Made by a program: the position numbers and the translations under genes. Below the pieces are notes generated by a model that saw nothing but the letters and a program-made list of their open reading frames with translations, did not search any database and was not told the DNA's origin. Below are positions 36,623-47,528 of a stretch of DNA of 64,000 nucleotides, in pieces; the first letter of the stretch is position 1; the number at the start of each line of letters is the position of its first letter. This DNA is from Longirhabdus pacifica (GTDB taxonomy: Bacteria > Bacillota > Bacilli > Paenibacillales > DSM-105158), in NCBI RefSeq assembly GCF_004115085.1, contig NZ_QXJP01000002.1, forward strand, positions 62,001-126,000, given 5' to 3'.

Positions 36623-38317
36623 TTATTCGTCTAACCACCATGTCTCTATTTTGTAGAAATCATTGGTACCGTGGAAAGTATAGTTTTGCAAATTATCTGG
36701 TATAGCTTTATTTGAAATAGGATAGTAAAGGAAAGTATATGGCTGATCTTCCGCAATTCCTTTATAAATATCTCCATAAGCTTCCTTGTATGCATCTTGA
36801 TCTAGTATTTGTTTTGCTTCCTCTAACAATGTATCTACTTCTGGGTTGGAATACCATGTGAAATTTAATCCTTCTTCTTGCTGACTAGAATGAAAGATAT
36901 CATACTGATCAGGGAATGTAGATAGTTGCCATCCTAAGATAAGTACTTCATATTCCCATTTCGGAGCAGTTACAGCTTCAATAAAAGCACTCCACTCCAC
37001 AATATTAGGTTTTGCTTCTACACCGATTTCTTTAAATTGCTCCTGTAATACTACTGCAATTTCTTCTCTTGCTTTATTACCTTGATTCGTTTTAATTTCA
37101 AATGACATTTTCTTTCCATCTTTATCAATGATGCCATCACCGTCAGTGTCTTCCCAACCAGCTTCTTTAAGTAGCTCTTTTGCTTTCTCTACATCATATT
37201 CGAATGTTGGAACATCTGGATTATACGCCCATGATAACGGACTTTCAGGTACGTGAGCCACTTCCCCTCTTCCATTCAATATGAATTCTACAATTTCTTC
37301 TCTATTGATAGCGTGGGTAAATGCTTGCCTTACTCGCTTATCTTGGAATCTTTCATCTAATTGATTGTATCCTACATAAGTATAATTCAATCCAAGTTCT
37401 GATATAATTTCTACACCTTCATCTGCTGCCCATCCCTGTACTGTTTCAATATCACTACTTGGAACACTAGTATGATAATCAATATCTCCAGCTTGTAACT
37501 GTAAGATCAATGTATTTGCATCTGGAACTAACTTGTAGATAACTTCGTCAAGATATGGTGCGCCTTCAAAGTAATCATCGTTACGAGTTACTTTAACGTA
37601 CTCGCCATCTTTCCACTCCACAAATTTGAAAGGACCAGTACCGATTGGACTTTTCGTGTTGAATTCGTTTTCTCCCAATTCAGCAATAGGAACGTCTTTC
37701 AATATATGTTCAGGTAAAATACCATAACTTAATGTAGTAGGGACAAAGGTAGCATCTTTTTTATTCAATTTAAATTCAACTGTGTAGTCATCGATTTTTG
37801 TTATCGTATCAATACCATCAAAGTTACTACCGCGCTCCCCTACATAGTCTGGACTCTTCGGTACATTGTACGTAAATACAACATCATCTGCTGTTAATGC
37901 TTCACCATCATGGAAGGTTACGCCTTCTTTAATTTTTACCGTTACCGTTAAACCATCTTCGGATAGTTGAACATCTTCTGCTAAATCATATTCTGTCGCA
38001 AATGTCGTATCTGCTCCAACTAAACCGTTATATATTAAACTTTCTATGTCACTACTAGCTGTGTCTGTAGAGTAAAGTGAGTTAAATAAAGTAGGGCTAC
38101 CAGATGATCCAACGATTAATGTACCACCAGCTTTCGGTTCACCAGGTTTTGCATCTTCCATTGCTGACTCTTCTTCTTTACTATCCTCTGTTTCATTTGA
38201 TGTTTCTGATCCAGACTCTTCCATCGGTTCTTCTGTTTCTGTTTCATCTCCACAAGCGGCGATGACAAAAACAAATGTTAGTGCTAGTAATAGTAAAAAT
38301 AATTTTTTGAACTTCAT
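36623..38317 (-). CDS. appA: Oligopeptide-binding lipoprotein AppA
   Basis: A 564-residue SBP_bac_5 family lipoprotein. The signal peptide ends in VIAAC, and a very acidic Ser/Glu linker follows, which then meets KAGGTLIVGSSGSPTLFNSL. Later segments FHDGEALTADDVVFTY, GTGPFKF, RQAFTHAINREEIV and ESPLSWAYNPD closely resemble B. subtilis AppA, which delivers longer oligopeptides to AppBCDF. The acidic linker is longer than in B. subtilis, as in proteins from salt-adapted bacteria. ATG 38317 lies eight bases after AAGGGG; a GTG two codons earlier is too close to the site. Confidence 0.9.
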   Translation of the reverse strand: MKFKKLFLLLLALTFVFVIAACGDETETEEPMEESGSETSNETEDSKEEESAMEDAKPGEPKAGGTLIVGSSGSPTLFNSLYSTDTASSDIESLIYNGLVGADTTFATEYDLAEDVQLSEDGLTVTVKIKEGVTFHDGEALTADDVVFTYNVPKSPDYVGERGSNFDGIDTITKIDDYTVEFKLNKKDATFVPTTLSYGILPEHILKDVPIAELGENEFNTKSPIGTGPFKFVEWKDGEYVKVTRNDDYFEGAPYLDEVIYKLVPDANTLILQLQAGDIDYHTSVPSSDIETVQGWAADEGVEIISELGLNYTYVGYNQLDERFQDKRVRQAFTHAINREEIVEFILNGRGEVAHVPESPLSWAYNPDVPTFEYDVEKAKELLKEAGWEDTDGDGIIDKDGKKMSFEIKTNQGNKAREEIAVVLQEQFKEIGVEAKPNIVEWSAFIEAVTAPKWEYEVLILGWQLSTFPDQYDIFHSSQQEEGLNFTWYSNPEVDTLLEEAKQILDQDAYKEAYGDIYKGIAEDQPYTFLYYPISNKAIPDNLQNYTFHGTNDFYKIETWWLDE

Positions 38318-38477
38318 GGACACTTCCCCTTTTTAATTTTTTAATTTTTAATTTATTTCATTTGTAATTCTTCTTACAACACATCATATAGGACTTCTTA
38401 CTAGTAAGTACGCATAGATCGCCCCCTTTGATATCATCTATACCTTTTCGTTCATTTTTCTATGACGATCATGTTGT

Positions 38478-39497
38478 TTAGTAAAGATGACATGCAACAA
38501 AATGATCTTTTTTCACTTGCAGTAGGGATGGCACTTCTTGCTTACATCGATCCATCACATGCGGACACCTTGTATGAAATACACAGCCTTTCGGAGGATT
38601 AGCAGGACTAGGTATATCCCCTTTTAAAAGAATTCGTTCACGTTGTACCGTTTTTTGTTTCTTCGGTGTAGGTACAGCGGATAGTAGCGCTTGTGAATAA
38701 GGATGAAGTGGTTCTTGAAATAAGTCTGCTTTCGTTCCTAATTCCATCAATTTACCCAAATACATAATGCCCACGCGATCACTAATATGTCTGACTACGC
38801 TTAAATCATGGGAAATAAATATGTATGTTAAACCAAGTTCAGCTTGTAAATCTTGCATGAGATTTGTAATTTGAGCTTGAATGGACACATCTAAGGCTGA
38901 AACAGCTTCATCTGCTATGACTAGATCTGGATTTAATGTCAACACACGCGCAATACCAATTCTTTGGCGCTGTCCCCCTGAAAACTCATGAGGATAACGA
39001 TTGAGAAACTTGGAACTTAATCCTACCTTTTCTAACAGCTCTCCTATTATTTCTTCCTGCTTTTTTCTAGAGTGATTGTAATGTATTTTCAATGGTTCCC
39101 CCAATATCATTCTCAGTGTTTTTCTAGGGTTGAGGGAAGCAAATGGATCTTGAAATATCATTTGAATATTTTTCCTCACATCTTGACGTAATTCTCTTTC
39201 TTTCATATGCGAAATATTCTGATTCTTGAAAGTGATCTCACCTTCTGTCGGTTCATACAGTCGGATGATGGTTCTACCAATAGTGGATTTTCCACAACCT
39301 GACTCTCCAACCAATCCTAATGTTTCTCCTTTTTTTACGGTTAAGGAAATGTCATCTACCGCTTTTATATGACCGACGGTTCTTTGTAAAATGCCGTGTT
39401 TAATCGGAAAGTATTTTTTTAAATTTTTAATCTCTAGCAGCGTATTTTGCTCTACTTCCGTCGTTTTAGTTGGATTGTCTGCATTTTTTGTAATCAT
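38478..39497 (-). CDS. appF: Oligopeptide ABC transporter ATPase AppF
   Basis: A 339-residue ATPase: Walker A GESGCGKST, Q-loop MIFQDPFASLNPRKTL, signature FSGGQRQRIGIARVL, Walker B LVIADEAVSALD, and the C-terminal oligopeptide ATPase domain with Cys motif CVFHTRCPHVMDRC (likely iron-sulfur or zinc ligands, known in DppD/OppD-type subunits). It forms the ATPase heterodimer with AppD. The start codon overlaps the appD stop as ATGA, so translation is coupled. AppA begins about 160 nt downstream. Confidence 0.9.
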   Translation of the reverse strand: MITKNADNPTKTTEVEQNTLLEIKNLKKYFPIKHGILQRTVGHIKAVDDISLTVKKGETLGLVGESGCGKSTIGRTIIRLYEPTEGEITFKNQNISHMKERELRQDVRKNIQMIFQDPFASLNPRKTLRMILGEPLKIHYNHSRKKQEEIIGELLEKVGLSSKFLNRYPHEFSGGQRQRIGIARVLTLNPDLVIADEAVSALDVSIQAQITNLMQDLQAELGLTYIFISHDLSVVRHISDRVGIMYLGKLMELGTKADLFQEPLHPYSQALLSAVPTPKKQKTVQRERILLKGDIPSPANPPKGCVFHTRCPHVMDRCKQEVPSLLQVKKDHFVACHLY

Positions 39498-40468
39498 GAT
39501 TGTTCCTCCTCGTATAGAAAGCAGCGAATAGAGCGTTCATCTATTTTTTTCAACGTTGGCATATGTAAAGAACATTTATCAAATGCCTTCGGACAACGAG
39601 GAGCAAATCTACATCCAGTTGGAAACTGGTCAGGCGTAGGAACATTACCTTCTATAGATTCCAGTCGATCGATGTCATCATCTATGGATGGTACAGAATT
39701 AATAAGGCCTTGTGTATATGGATGAAGTGCATTTTCAAATATATCATTAACGGAAGATTCTTCTACCACTTGCCCGCAGTACATTACAATAACTCGATCC
39801 GCTACTTCCGATACAACTCCAAGATCATGAGTAATTAATAGGATGGATGTATCAAACTTGTTGCTGAGGTCCTTCATTAAATCTAATATTTGAGCTTGAA
39901 TCGTTACATCGAGTGCTGTTGTAGGTTCATCTGCAATAAGAAGTTTAGGGTTGCAGCTCATCGCTATAGCAATCATGACTCTTTGTCTCATTCCGCCTGA
40001 TAATCGATGGGGGTAATCGTTAAGTATAGCTTTCGCTCTTGAAAATCCTACCATTTCTAATAATTCTACTGCTCTTTTCTTTGCTTCCCTCTGTGAAAGT
40101 TTTTGATGTGCAATCAATGTTTCTGTAATTTGATCACCAATGGTTAAAACGGGATTGAGAGAAGTCATCGGTTCTTGGAAAATCATCGATATGTCATTAC
40201 CGCGAATATCCACCATGTCATTTTCGGATATAGTCAGGAGATCTTTCCCATCATACATAATTTGACCATCAACAATTTTGCCCCCAGGACTTGGAACAAG
40301 TCGCATAATCGATAAGGAAGTCATACTTTTACCTGAACCAGATTCTCCTACTAAAGCAACAGTCTCTCCTTTTTTAATCGTTAAATCCATTCCATCTACT
40401 GCAGGAATAACTTGTTTTTTCTTAAAAAAGTGTGTTTTCAAATTTTTAACTTCCAGTAGTGCTGACAT
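39494..40468 (-). CDS. appD: Oligopeptide ABC transporter ATPase AppD
   Basis: A 324-residue ATPase: Walker [10 protein letters not shown], signature [15 protein letters not shown], Walker [13 protein letters not shown], and C-terminal motif [14 protein letters not shown]. It is the first gene of an operon with the same order as B. subtilis appDFABC. The ATG at 40468 follows an AAAGGTGAT site by seven bases; three upstream in-frame ATGs overlap or precede that site. Confidence 0.9.
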   Translation of the reverse strand: MSALLEVKNLKTHFFKKKQVIPAVDGMDLTIKKGETVALVGESGSGKSMTSLSIMRLVPSPGGKIVDGQIMYDGKDLLTISENDMVDIRGNDISMIFQEPMTSLNPVLTIGDQITETLIAHQKLSQREAKKRAVELLEMVGFSRAKAILNDYPHRLSGGMRQRVMIAIAMSCNPKLLIADEPTTALDVTIQAQILDLMKDLSNKFDTSILLITHDLGVVSEVADRVIVMYCGQVVEESSVNDIFENALHPYTQGLINSVPSIDDDIDRLESIEGNVPTPDQFPTGCRFAPRCPKAFDKCSLHMPTLKKIDERSIRCFLYEEEQS

Positions 40469-41147
40469 TAGCATCATCACCTTTCTAAACTATATAAGAT
40501 GGGAATTACATTCATAAAGTTACAACCACTGATTCTCCACCTTACCGTTAGCGGTATAGTTGTAAGTATCATGAGAACATAAGAAACAAGAACGTTGATG
40601 CGTTGCTAGCTGTAATTTTTGAGGATGACAAACACTTTTTATCATTTTATGTCGAAAAATAAGATGATATAAACTAAAATGTCAAATAAAATAAAATGTT
40701 GAGTTAATTACATTGATTTGAGTGAATTAAGGAAAGTTTCAGTTATTATTAATAAAATAGACTATATAAAACATAAAATCAATACTAAATTCATAATTTT
40801 GCACTTTTTATGTGAGATTTATGTAAAAGAATATTATTCAACATATAAGATAAACATCTCTACTTCTTCCGTTCTGACCTTATGAATAAAGAAGTACAAT
40901 ATTATCTCATACCTAGGCCCATCTAAGTAAAATTGAGATATTAAACATAGTGTTTCAGCTTATGCTTTCCCAAAAAGGTTAATACAAAAAATCATAATTG
41001 GCTCATTCTATCATATTCAAAGTTGGTAACAAGTATTCTTTTGATATTTTTATTAAAACATTAAAATATAACAAATTTTAGTAGTTTATTTTTATAAAAA
41101 TTGTAAAATTTTGATGTTTTTTGATATCGTATTGATTTCTAATAAAA
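40469..41147. other. AT-rich region upstream of the app operon, with candidate promoter
   Basis: No gene was recognised. On the minus strand TTGACA (40685-40680), a 17-bp spacer and TTATTT (40662-40657) make a plausible sigma-A promoter with a leader of about 170 nt. No riboswitch or clear CodY site could be seen. 40700-41145 is AT-rich with nothing specific. Confidence 0.45.
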
Positions 41148-41181
41148 ATAGAACACTGAACTAAACGAGTCAGTGTTCTAT
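41148..41181 (-). terminator. Terminator of the penicillin acylase family gene
   Basis: A perfect 12-bp stem (ATAGAACACTGA with TCAGTGTTCTAT), a ten-base loop, then TTTTATT on the minus strand. Confidence 0.85.
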
Positions 41182-41245
41182 AAAACAATAATAACCCTTA
41201 CGATTCATCTACCAAGAATGACCTTGAAAGATTACATGCTATATA

Positions 41246-43651
41246 TTATTTCGTTGGTTTTAAAAGCAGCATGTGACCACCTTTTGTATATTCACTTTCT
41301 TCCATACTGGTTACATGATACTCTCCTGTTATCCAGTCATTGACCTGATTATCATACCAATCGCTTAATACATGACCAGACTGCCCTGGACCTATCACAT
41401 TGAAACTTTCACGTGGGTTTTCCATATCAATCACTGTTCTCCAAACGCCTCCATGAACTACCTCGCCATTTTCATTATTACGTGCTGCTGCCACCGTAAC
41501 TTTACTACCATCGAAGGCTTGCGCTGCTGGGTTGAATATCAGGTGTAAAGGCTTTACCGATGAAAGGGGATGACTAAATAAAGCCATATGAAAGTCCCCC
41601 CACTGCCATTTGCTTACACTTGCTCCCTGTAACTCTATTGCCTCGTCTATTGCAGCTAGAAAAGCTGTTTGTGCTATGGTGGTCAGTCCACCCTTTTCTT
41701 GTATCCATGGACCTGGCTCATTATTTATAGCATTACGAATTAATTGATCTTCCACTGCATGCTTTCCTTGAAATAAATCATACATATCTTCTTCAAAAGC
41801 ATCTTTAAAAATGACTTCACCTATATGTTTTCGCCATAGATGATAGATGAAAGGAGCACTTAACTCTTTGTTATCCTCAAAATTCCAATCTTGTAAAATA
41901 GAGATTGCTTCCAATTGCTTTTCATCCCACTGAACTGCACTATCCGATTGCAACATGGATAGTAAAGGGGGCAAAAATTCTTTTGCTTGTAAATTCATGG
42001 AATCTAACTGCAACTTTTGACTGTCTTCTACTGACAATGTATCTTTACTGCGCAATACTTCTGTAATACGGTGAAATCGATATGGCTCTGCCCATAAGTT
42101 AGCAATGTGGTAATCGTAACCATCATCAATAACTTTATTGTTTGCTGTTGCAATAAAACCTTCTTCTGGATTCACAACCGTTGGCAACTCGTCCCATGGG
42201 ATGTAGTCTTTCCACTCGTATTCATCTGTCCAACCAGCAACAGGTAGTAAACTGTCTCCATTTTCACGGATAGGTATTTTACCATTAGCTCGATACGCAA
42301 TGGTTCCACTTTTGTCTGCAAACACAAAGTTTTGAGCTGGAGCATGAAAGAATGTTAAAGCATACTTAAATTCATCCCAATTTGTCGCTTTCGCAAAAAG
42401 TAAAATAGCTTCTAACTCTGTTGTAGGATCAAGTGCAGTCCAGCGTAATGCAAGCGCATTTTCTTCCGACTTATGTTCCATAAACTCCGAGACCAAGGGG
42501 CCATGTCTAGAAATGTTAACTTCCATCTCCACAGCAGGTTGATCTTTTACTTCAATCGTTTCCTCAATGGTGTCAAGTTTTTCCCATTTTCCCATGTATT
42601 CTACTTCGTATGGATTATCTGGATTTCGCTTCTCAATATATAAATCTTGTACATCAGGGCCAACATTCGTTACCCCCCATGCTACATGTGCATTGTGACC
42701 TAGGATAATACCTGGAACACCTGCAAATATAACACCTTTCACTTCTAATTCAGGAGATTTCAAGTGTGTTTCATACCAAATAGCTGGGGTGCTTACCCCA
42801 AGGTGTGGATCATTTGCTAGGATGGGAAATCCTGATTCTGTCTTACTACCAGAGATAACCCAATTGTTACTTCCATTCCATTCATTCGGGAAAATGGCTG
42901 AAGTCACACTATGGTTTAAATCGATAGCATTTTGTTTTGCTATCATAATCGTTTCTGCATCTGCAGGATAAGTTGGAAACAAGTCCATCGCTTTTTCTTC
43001 GTCAAAAGCATTCACAAGATAATACCTAAATGCTTGACCTTTCCAATTCCCACCTAAATCATAAGCCATAAATTTACCAATGGTAAGGGAATCAACAATC
43101 GTCCATTCTTCAGGCTCATAACCTAATACAGTGAACTCGATGGGCAGCGTATTATTCTCTTTTGCTTCTTGAATATATGCATTGACGCCCATGGTGTACC
43201 ATTCCATCACTTGCTTCGCTTCTTCAGAATATATGGCATAGGATGCTTCTGCCGCTCGTCGCAATCCTAATGTGCGAAAATATCGATCTCGATCAATCGT
43301 TTGTTCTCCAATCACTTCAGAAAGTTTTCCAGAAGCTTGACGGCGACTCATATCCATTTGAAACATTCTATCTTGTGCAGTGACATAACCCTGAGCCATA
43401 AACAAATCTTGATTATTTTCAGCATGAATATGGGGAACTCCATTTTCATCTCTTACTACGGAAACTTCTGATTGCAAGCCTTGCATCACAACTTCCCCTT
43501 CGATGGTAGGGAGACTTTTATGTAACATCCAATATCCAAAACCAAGTGCTCCTGTTACCACAAAAAGCATGGTCATCGTTAATATTAACGTTATTCTCCA
43601 ACGCTTACTTTTGGGCCACCAACGTTTTTTTGACTTCACTTCTGTTTTCAT
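41246..43651 (-). CDS. Penicillin acylase family N-terminal nucleophile hydrolase, membrane-anchored
   Basis: An 801-residue protein of the penicillin G acylase/AHL acylase superfamily. A basic N terminus and one membrane helix (ITLILTMTMLFVVTGALGFGYW) suggest anchoring outside the membrane; there is no lipobox. The alpha chain has the family start SVVRDENGVPHIHAENNQDL. The self-cleavage site lies around residue 260 at NEWNG followed by SNNW, the Ser becoming the beta-chain nucleophile. The downstream PILANDPHLG and VPGIILGHNAHVAWGVTN are typical. Substrates in the family include beta-lactams, acyl-homoserine lactones and other amides; none can be chosen here. ATG 43651 lies nine bases after AAGGG. 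Confidence 0.85.
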   Translation of the reverse strand: MKTEVKSKKRWWPKSKRWRITLILTMTMLFVVTGALGFGYWMLHKSLPTIEGEVVMQGLQSEVSVVRDENGVPHIHAENNQDLFMAQGYVTAQDRMFQMDMSRRQASGKLSEVIGEQTIDRDRYFRTLGLRRAAEASYAIYSEEAKQVMEWYTMGVNAYIQEAKENNTLPIEFTVLGYEPEEWTIVDSLTIGKFMAYDLGGNWKGQAFRYYLVNAFDEEKAMDLFPTYPADAETIMIAKQNAIDLNHSVTSAIFPNEWNGSNNWVISGSKTESGFPILANDPHLGVSTPAIWYETHLKSPELEVKGVIFAGVPGIILGHNAHVAWGVTNVGPDVQDLYIEKRNPDNPYEVEYMGKWEKLDTIEETIEVKDQPAVEMEVNISRHGPLVSEFMEHKSEENALALRWTALDPTTELEAILLFAKATNWDEFKYALTFFHAPAQNFVFADKSGTIAYRANGKIPIRENGDSLLPVAGWTDEYEWKDYIPWDELPTVVNPEEGFIATANNKVIDDGYDYHIANLWAEPYRFHRITEVLRSKDTLSVEDSQKLQLDSMNLQAKEFLPPLLSMLQSDSAVQWDEKQLEAISILQDWNFEDNKELSAPFIYHLWRKHIGEVIFKDAFEEDMYDLFQGKHAVEDQLIRNAINNEPGPWIQEKGGLTTIAQTAFLAAIDEAIELQGASVSKWQWGDFHMALFSHPLSSVKPLHLIFNPAAQAFDGSKVTVAAARNNENGEVVHGGVWRTVIDMENPRESFNVIGPGQSGHVLSDWYDNQVNDWITGEYHVTSMEESEYTKGGHMLLLKPTK

Positions 43652-43731
43652 TACGTTCATCCCTTCTGTATTTTGAATGATATCAATGCAATGATTAATT
43701 ACTATATTTTATTATGTTTCATCTATTCGTA

Positions 43732-43761
43732 AGGTGGGACTTGAAAACTATCGTCCCACCT
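43732..43761 (-). terminator. Hairpin after the lipase gene
   Basis: AGGTGGGAC (43732-43740) pairs perfectly with GTCCCACCT (43753-43761), 34 nt after the lipase stop codon. There is no clear T-run on the minus strand, so termination is uncertain. Confidence 0.5.
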
Positions 43762-43794
43762 CACTAAAAGGAATGTATTTCTATCTATGTTGAT

Positions 43795-45309
43795 TTAATC
43801 CCATGAAGAGTTGACTACTGTTCGATAGAAAAGTTCCCCTTTTTCATTTTGGCCTACAATATCATATGTGATGTTTTCTGTTGGCCTTTGTATTGCCTCG
43901 ATCATTTGTTGGTCGAAACCATCAAACAAGTCGTTATATTCTACTATTTTTTGTAAAGAATTCTCTTTATTCTCATATTTCTTTATTTTCAGAATATTTT
44001 TGCTTGAAAATATCTGACTGTCTAATTGCTCCATAGAAGAAAATTGCTGATTTAAATCATTTGACCCTTTATAATTTACGATAATGAAATAAGCATCATC
44101 TCCCTCACTGTTGATTTCTACATTGTATTCCCCTGCTTTTGGCCTTTGTAAAGTGTACGTTTGAAGATATGCTCCGGTAAAAAATGAATCGTCATGCTCT
44201 AACTGGGTAGTTGTATGAAAAGACAAAAAGTTCCCATGTGATGAGCTTAATAAAATGTCGTTTCTTTTCCCTGTTAGGACTTGAATTTCCACCACATCAT
44301 TTCCACTCTCAATAGGAATGACTTCTGATGTGATACCAGCTTCAAGTGGTCCACCTCGTAACAGTTGCTCTGGGATTGCGCTTTCATTTTCTGGCATAGT
44401 GTGAGTTAAAGGTTCCATCATCTTATTCGCATTAGCATGTAACACCGATTGAATAAGAGAAAAAGATACGCTTCCTTTTCTAATGTTATCGTGATTTACA
44501 CTTTTACCGCCTCTCAAAAAATGATAACCATATGGAAGTTTTGTACTATACTCACGAACAACACCGTCATTTGGATTTTTCAAATACGCTCCTCCAAACC
44601 AGTATGCCGATAAAAATGGTCCATGACCTTTCCCAGATGCAGTGTAATAACTATTATTGTAAACGCTTTCTTCTTTATCTGTCAAAGCCCTAAATTTCTG
44701 CATTTCTCCTGTTTGCATCGCGTAAGCGCCATCATTTTTCTGACCTATAATTTTTGCTAACCATCCTGCCCACCAACTGTATGCGAGATCTGCCAACTGT
44801 GTGCCATGATGTGGGGAACCTAATGTAACCACATCATTGACATAAGAAGAGGCCCCATAATGTACAAGTGCTGCTTGTGCATCTACACCGCCTTTACTAT
44901 GAGCGATGATCGTTAGTTTTTTTCCAAAATGTTCATACATTTCTTTTAGCATGTTGGCGAGCATACTGCCATTATACCAAACACTTCCTGCTGTTCCGCT
45001 GACATCCCGCAAATTAACAAAAGCTGTGCGATAACCGTTACGATATGCATAGTCATACATATCATTTTTTCCGTAATAAAGGGTATCGGTAAACCAACCT
45101 ACTGCGCTTCCATTTAGTCCGTGAATAAATACAATGGGAGATTTATTGTAATCAACATTAGGTGGGACAGCTCCTTCAAACCATGACCCCTGCTCTACAA
45201 CAACATTTGGAGGTGTAGGCGCAGAAGCTACTCCTTGCGCTTGGCTCGGAATCGCCATCATGCTAAATAAAAACATAAAAACAAGGCACGATATAAAAGC
45301 TTTTTTCAT
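43795..45309 (-). CDS. Secreted lipase/esterase with C-terminal extension
   Basis: A 504-residue exported alpha/beta hydrolase. A Sec signal peptide (cleavage likely after SQA) precedes the hydrolase domain (about 40-290): oxyanion segment PIVFIHGLNGSAVGW and nucleophile elbow IIAHSKGGVDAQ, the Ala-x-Ser-x-Gly form seen in Bacillus lipases. NPNDGVV holds a likely catalytic Asp and SVNHDNIRKG a likely His. The last 200 residues form a separate beta-rich domain (EIQVLTGKRNDILLSSS, GEYNVEINSEGDD) of unknown role, perhaps surface or substrate binding. AAGGAG lies eight bases before the ATG. Confidence 0.82.
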   Translation of the reverse strand: MKKAFISCLVFMFLFSMMAIPSQAQGVASAPTPPNVVVEQGSWFEGAVPPNVDYNKSPIVFIHGLNGSAVGWFTDTLYYGKNDMYDYAYRNGYRTAFVNLRDVSGTAGSVWYNGSMLANMLKEMYEHFGKKLTIIAHSKGGVDAQAALVHYGASSYVNDVVTLGSPHHGTQLADLAYSWWAGWLAKIIGQKNDGAYAMQTGEMQKFRALTDKEESVYNNSYYTASGKGHGPFLSAYWFGGAYLKNPNDGVVREYSTKLPYGYHFLRGGKSVNHDNIRKGSVSFSLIQSVLHANANKMMEPLTHTMPENESAIPEQLLRGGPLEAGITSEVIPIESGNDVVEIQVLTGKRNDILLSSSHGNFLSFHTTTQLEHDDSFFTGAYLQTYTLQRPKAGEYNVEINSEGDDAYFIIVNYKGSNDLNQQFSSMEQLDSQIFSSKNILKIKKYENKENSLQKIVEYNDLFDGFDQQMIEAIQRPTENITYDIVGQNEKGELFYRTVVNSSWD

Positions 45310-45447
45310 TTACACATCTCCTTCGTTTTAAAATAGATTTCATTTAAAAATATTGCAATAAAATACTTTTATGCAATATTTTACACTATTTACGTAATAA
45401 ACTTTAGAAATTTGTTGCATTTTAAGGATGGAGTAAGGCATAAAAAC

Positions 45448-45487
45448 ACCCCTAAAAGTTAGATTTATTACTCAAACTTTTAGAGGT
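45448..45487 (-). terminator. Terminator of the catalase gene
   Basis: ACCTCTAAAAGTT pairs with AACTTTTAGGGGT on the minus strand (one G-U), followed by GTTTTTATG. It lies about 105 nt after the katA stop codon. Confidence 0.75.
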
Positions 45488-45594
45488 AAGTGCCAAGTTA
45501 GTTTTTTACTCTAACCATTGAAAGGAATACTTTTGTTTTATATTGGAGTATTTTTTTGCAAATCAGAACGACTGTCATGCATAAATACATTATA

Positions 45595-47052
45595 TTATGG
45601 CTTCTTTACAGTAAGGCCTAAACCCTCCGCCACTTGATTTCCATACTCTGGATCAGCTTTGTAGAAATGCTGTACTTGCTTTCTTTTTATCTCTTCGCTT
45701 TCCACTGGTTTCATTGCACTAACAACCGTTTCAATTAAACGCTTTCTCTCTCCCGCATCCATTAAGCGATATAAGTCACCCGCTTGCGTGTAATGATCAT
45801 CATGATCATATGCTACACTATTCACTTCACCGTCTAGCGTATATGGTGTCTGCTTATTTTCAGGTGATTCTGCAGGACCACCGCTGCTATTTGGTTCATA
45901 ATAAACGGATTTCCCTCCATTATCATCGAATCGCATTTGTCCATCTCTCTGGTAATGATTCACTTCTGATTTTGGTCTATTGATAGGCAACGACTGATGA
46001 TTTGTGCCGACGCGATAACGATGTGCATCTGCGTAAGCGAACAAGCGCCCTTGTAGCATTTTATCTGGGGAAGCTTCAATGCCAGGTACAAAAGATCCAG
46101 GTGAAAACGCCGCTTGTTCTACTTCTGCAAAGTAATTTTCAGGGTTTCGGTCTAACACTAATCGCCCTACATCCATAAGAGGATAATCTTTATGTGACCA
46201 TACTTTCGTAACATCAAATGGATCAAATCGGTAATGATCTGCATCTTCTATCGGCATGATTTGTACTTGTAACTTCCAAACGGGAAAGTCACCATTTTCA
46301 ATAGCATGGAATAAGTCTTCTGTATGATAATCAGGATTTTCACCTGCTATTTTAGCGGCAACTTCGTTTGTTAAGTTTTTTACACCTTGTTCTGTTTTAA
46401 AGTGATATTTCACCCATACAGCTTCTCCGTCTTCATTCACCCATTTAAACGTATGACTACCATATCCATTCATATGACGGTACGTAGCAGGAATACCTCT
46501 GTCCCCCATGAGGTACGTCACTTGATGAAGAGATTCAGGAGATAAAGACCAAAAATCCCAAACTGCGTTTGGATCTTTTAAATGTGTTTGTGGATGTCGT
46601 TTTTGTGTATGAATAAAATCAGGAAATTTAATCGCATCTCGAATAAAGAATACAGGTGTGTTGTTCCCTACCAAGTCATAATTCCCTTCATCCGTATAAA
46701 ACTTAACTGCGAAGCCTCGTGGATCTCTAAGTGTATCCGCTGATCCACTTTCACCAGCTACCGTGGAGAAACGAATAAACAGTGGGGTTTGTTTTCCAAC
46801 TTCGGATAAGAAGCTCGCTTTTGTGTACTTGCTCATATCATTGGTTACTTCAAAATAACCGTGAGCACCAGCACCTTTAGCATGGACTACTCGCTCTGGT
46901 ATTCTCTCACGATTGAAATGCGCTAATTTTTCTAATAAATGAACGTCTTGAATTAATGTAGGGCCCCTAGAACCTGCAGTCATCGAATTCTGATTGTCAC
47001 CAACAGGTGCTCCAAAGCCAGTTGTCAGTTTTTTCTTGTTATTGTTTGTCAT
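45595..47052 (-). CDS. katA: Vegetative heme catalase KatA
   Basis: A 485-residue small-subunit monofunctional catalase. Active-site His in [16 protein letters not shown], Asn in [13 protein letters not shown], and the heme-ligand Tyr in [14 protein letters not shown] are all present, as is the N-terminal [14 protein letters not shown] typical of Bacillus KatA. It decomposes hydrogen peroxide in the cytoplasm. ATG 47052 lies seven to nine bases after GAGGTGAT; four upstream codons overlap that site. Two PerR boxes lie 46-77 nt upstream, so peroxide induction is expected. Confidence 0.93.
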   Translation of the reverse strand: MTNNNKKKLTTGFGAPVGDNQNSMTAGSRGPTLIQDVHLLEKLAHFNRERIPERVVHAKGAGAHGYFEVTNDMSKYTKASFLSEVGKQTPLFIRFSTVAGESGSADTLRDPRGFAVKFYTDEGNYDLVGNNTPVFFIRDAIKFPDFIHTQKRHPQTHLKDPNAVWDFWSLSPESLHQVTYLMGDRGIPATYRHMNGYGSHTFKWVNEDGEAVWVKYHFKTEQGVKNLTNEVAAKIAGENPDYHTEDLFHAIENGDFPVWKLQVQIMPIEDADHYRFDPFDVTKVWSHKDYPLMDVGRLVLDRNPENYFAEVEQAAFSPGSFVPGIEASPDKMLQGRLFAYADAHRYRVGTNHQSLPINRPKSEVNHYQRDGQMRFDDNGGKSVYYEPNSSGGPAESPENKQTPYTLDGEVNSVAYDHDDHYTQAGDLYRLMDAGERKRLIETVVSAMKPVESEEIKRKQVQHFYKADPEYGNQVAEGLGLTVKKP

Positions 47053-47097
47053 AAGATCCATCACCTCATAAGTGTATAATCATTTCTCAACATTAAT

Positions 47098-47129
47098 TTA
47101 TAATAATTATTAATTTATAATCATTATAA
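47098..47129 (-). promoter_or_regulatory. Tandem PerR boxes before katA
   Basis: TTATAATCATTATAA at 47115-47129 matches the PerR consensus TTATAATnATTATAA exactly. TTATAATAATTATTA at 47098-47112 matches at 14 of 15. The two are 17 bp apart, placing them near one face of the helix over the promoter region. Confidence 0.9.
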
Positions 47130-47291
47130 ATAAGGTTGTTGTAAAAAGCAACAGGTTATTTTTCAACCCTACCCTGCAAGTCCTACTGTAGTCATTATTA
47201 CATTTTATTTCTCTGTGATGGATTTATGACTATATAAGTGAACCACAACTTTCATTTATTACCCACCCACGGGTATGGGATGAGACTTACG

Positions 47292-47528
47292 TTATCTTTT
47301 TGGTTTTTCCAATACGTACAATTCATCTTCTACCGTATCCATTCTTTCTTTTACTACTTTTATCGCGTCCTTAATCGCTTCATTATACAAATATGGTTCT
47401 AATTCTTTTGTCATAAAATCAAGGAAGCCTTCTGCTCCAATAGAACCGATCTCCTCTCCTCTTTCTGTTTCAAAATAGTATTGAATAGCAGAAATTAATT
47501 GATCTTTCTCTTCACGTTTCATTTTCAT
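47292..47528 (-). CDS. DUF2164 family protein
   Basis: A 78-residue acidic, mostly helical protein: KREEKDQLISAIQYYFETER, GSIGAEGFLDFMTKELEPYL, YNEAIKDAIKVVKERM. This matches the DUF2164 family, whose function is unknown. GAGGTG lies seven bases before the ATG. It is a single gene upstream of katA, in the same direction but well separated from it. Confidence 0.75.
   Translation of the reverse strand: MKMKREEKDQLISAIQYYFETERGEEIGSIGAEGFLDFMTKELEPYLYNEAIKDAIKVVKERMDTVEDELYVLEKPKR

Noticed and set aside
40469-40700. Possible riboswitch or T-box leader before appD
   Set aside because: No specifier stem, T-box sequence or known aptamer core could be found; only a weak promoter and a plain leader are visible.
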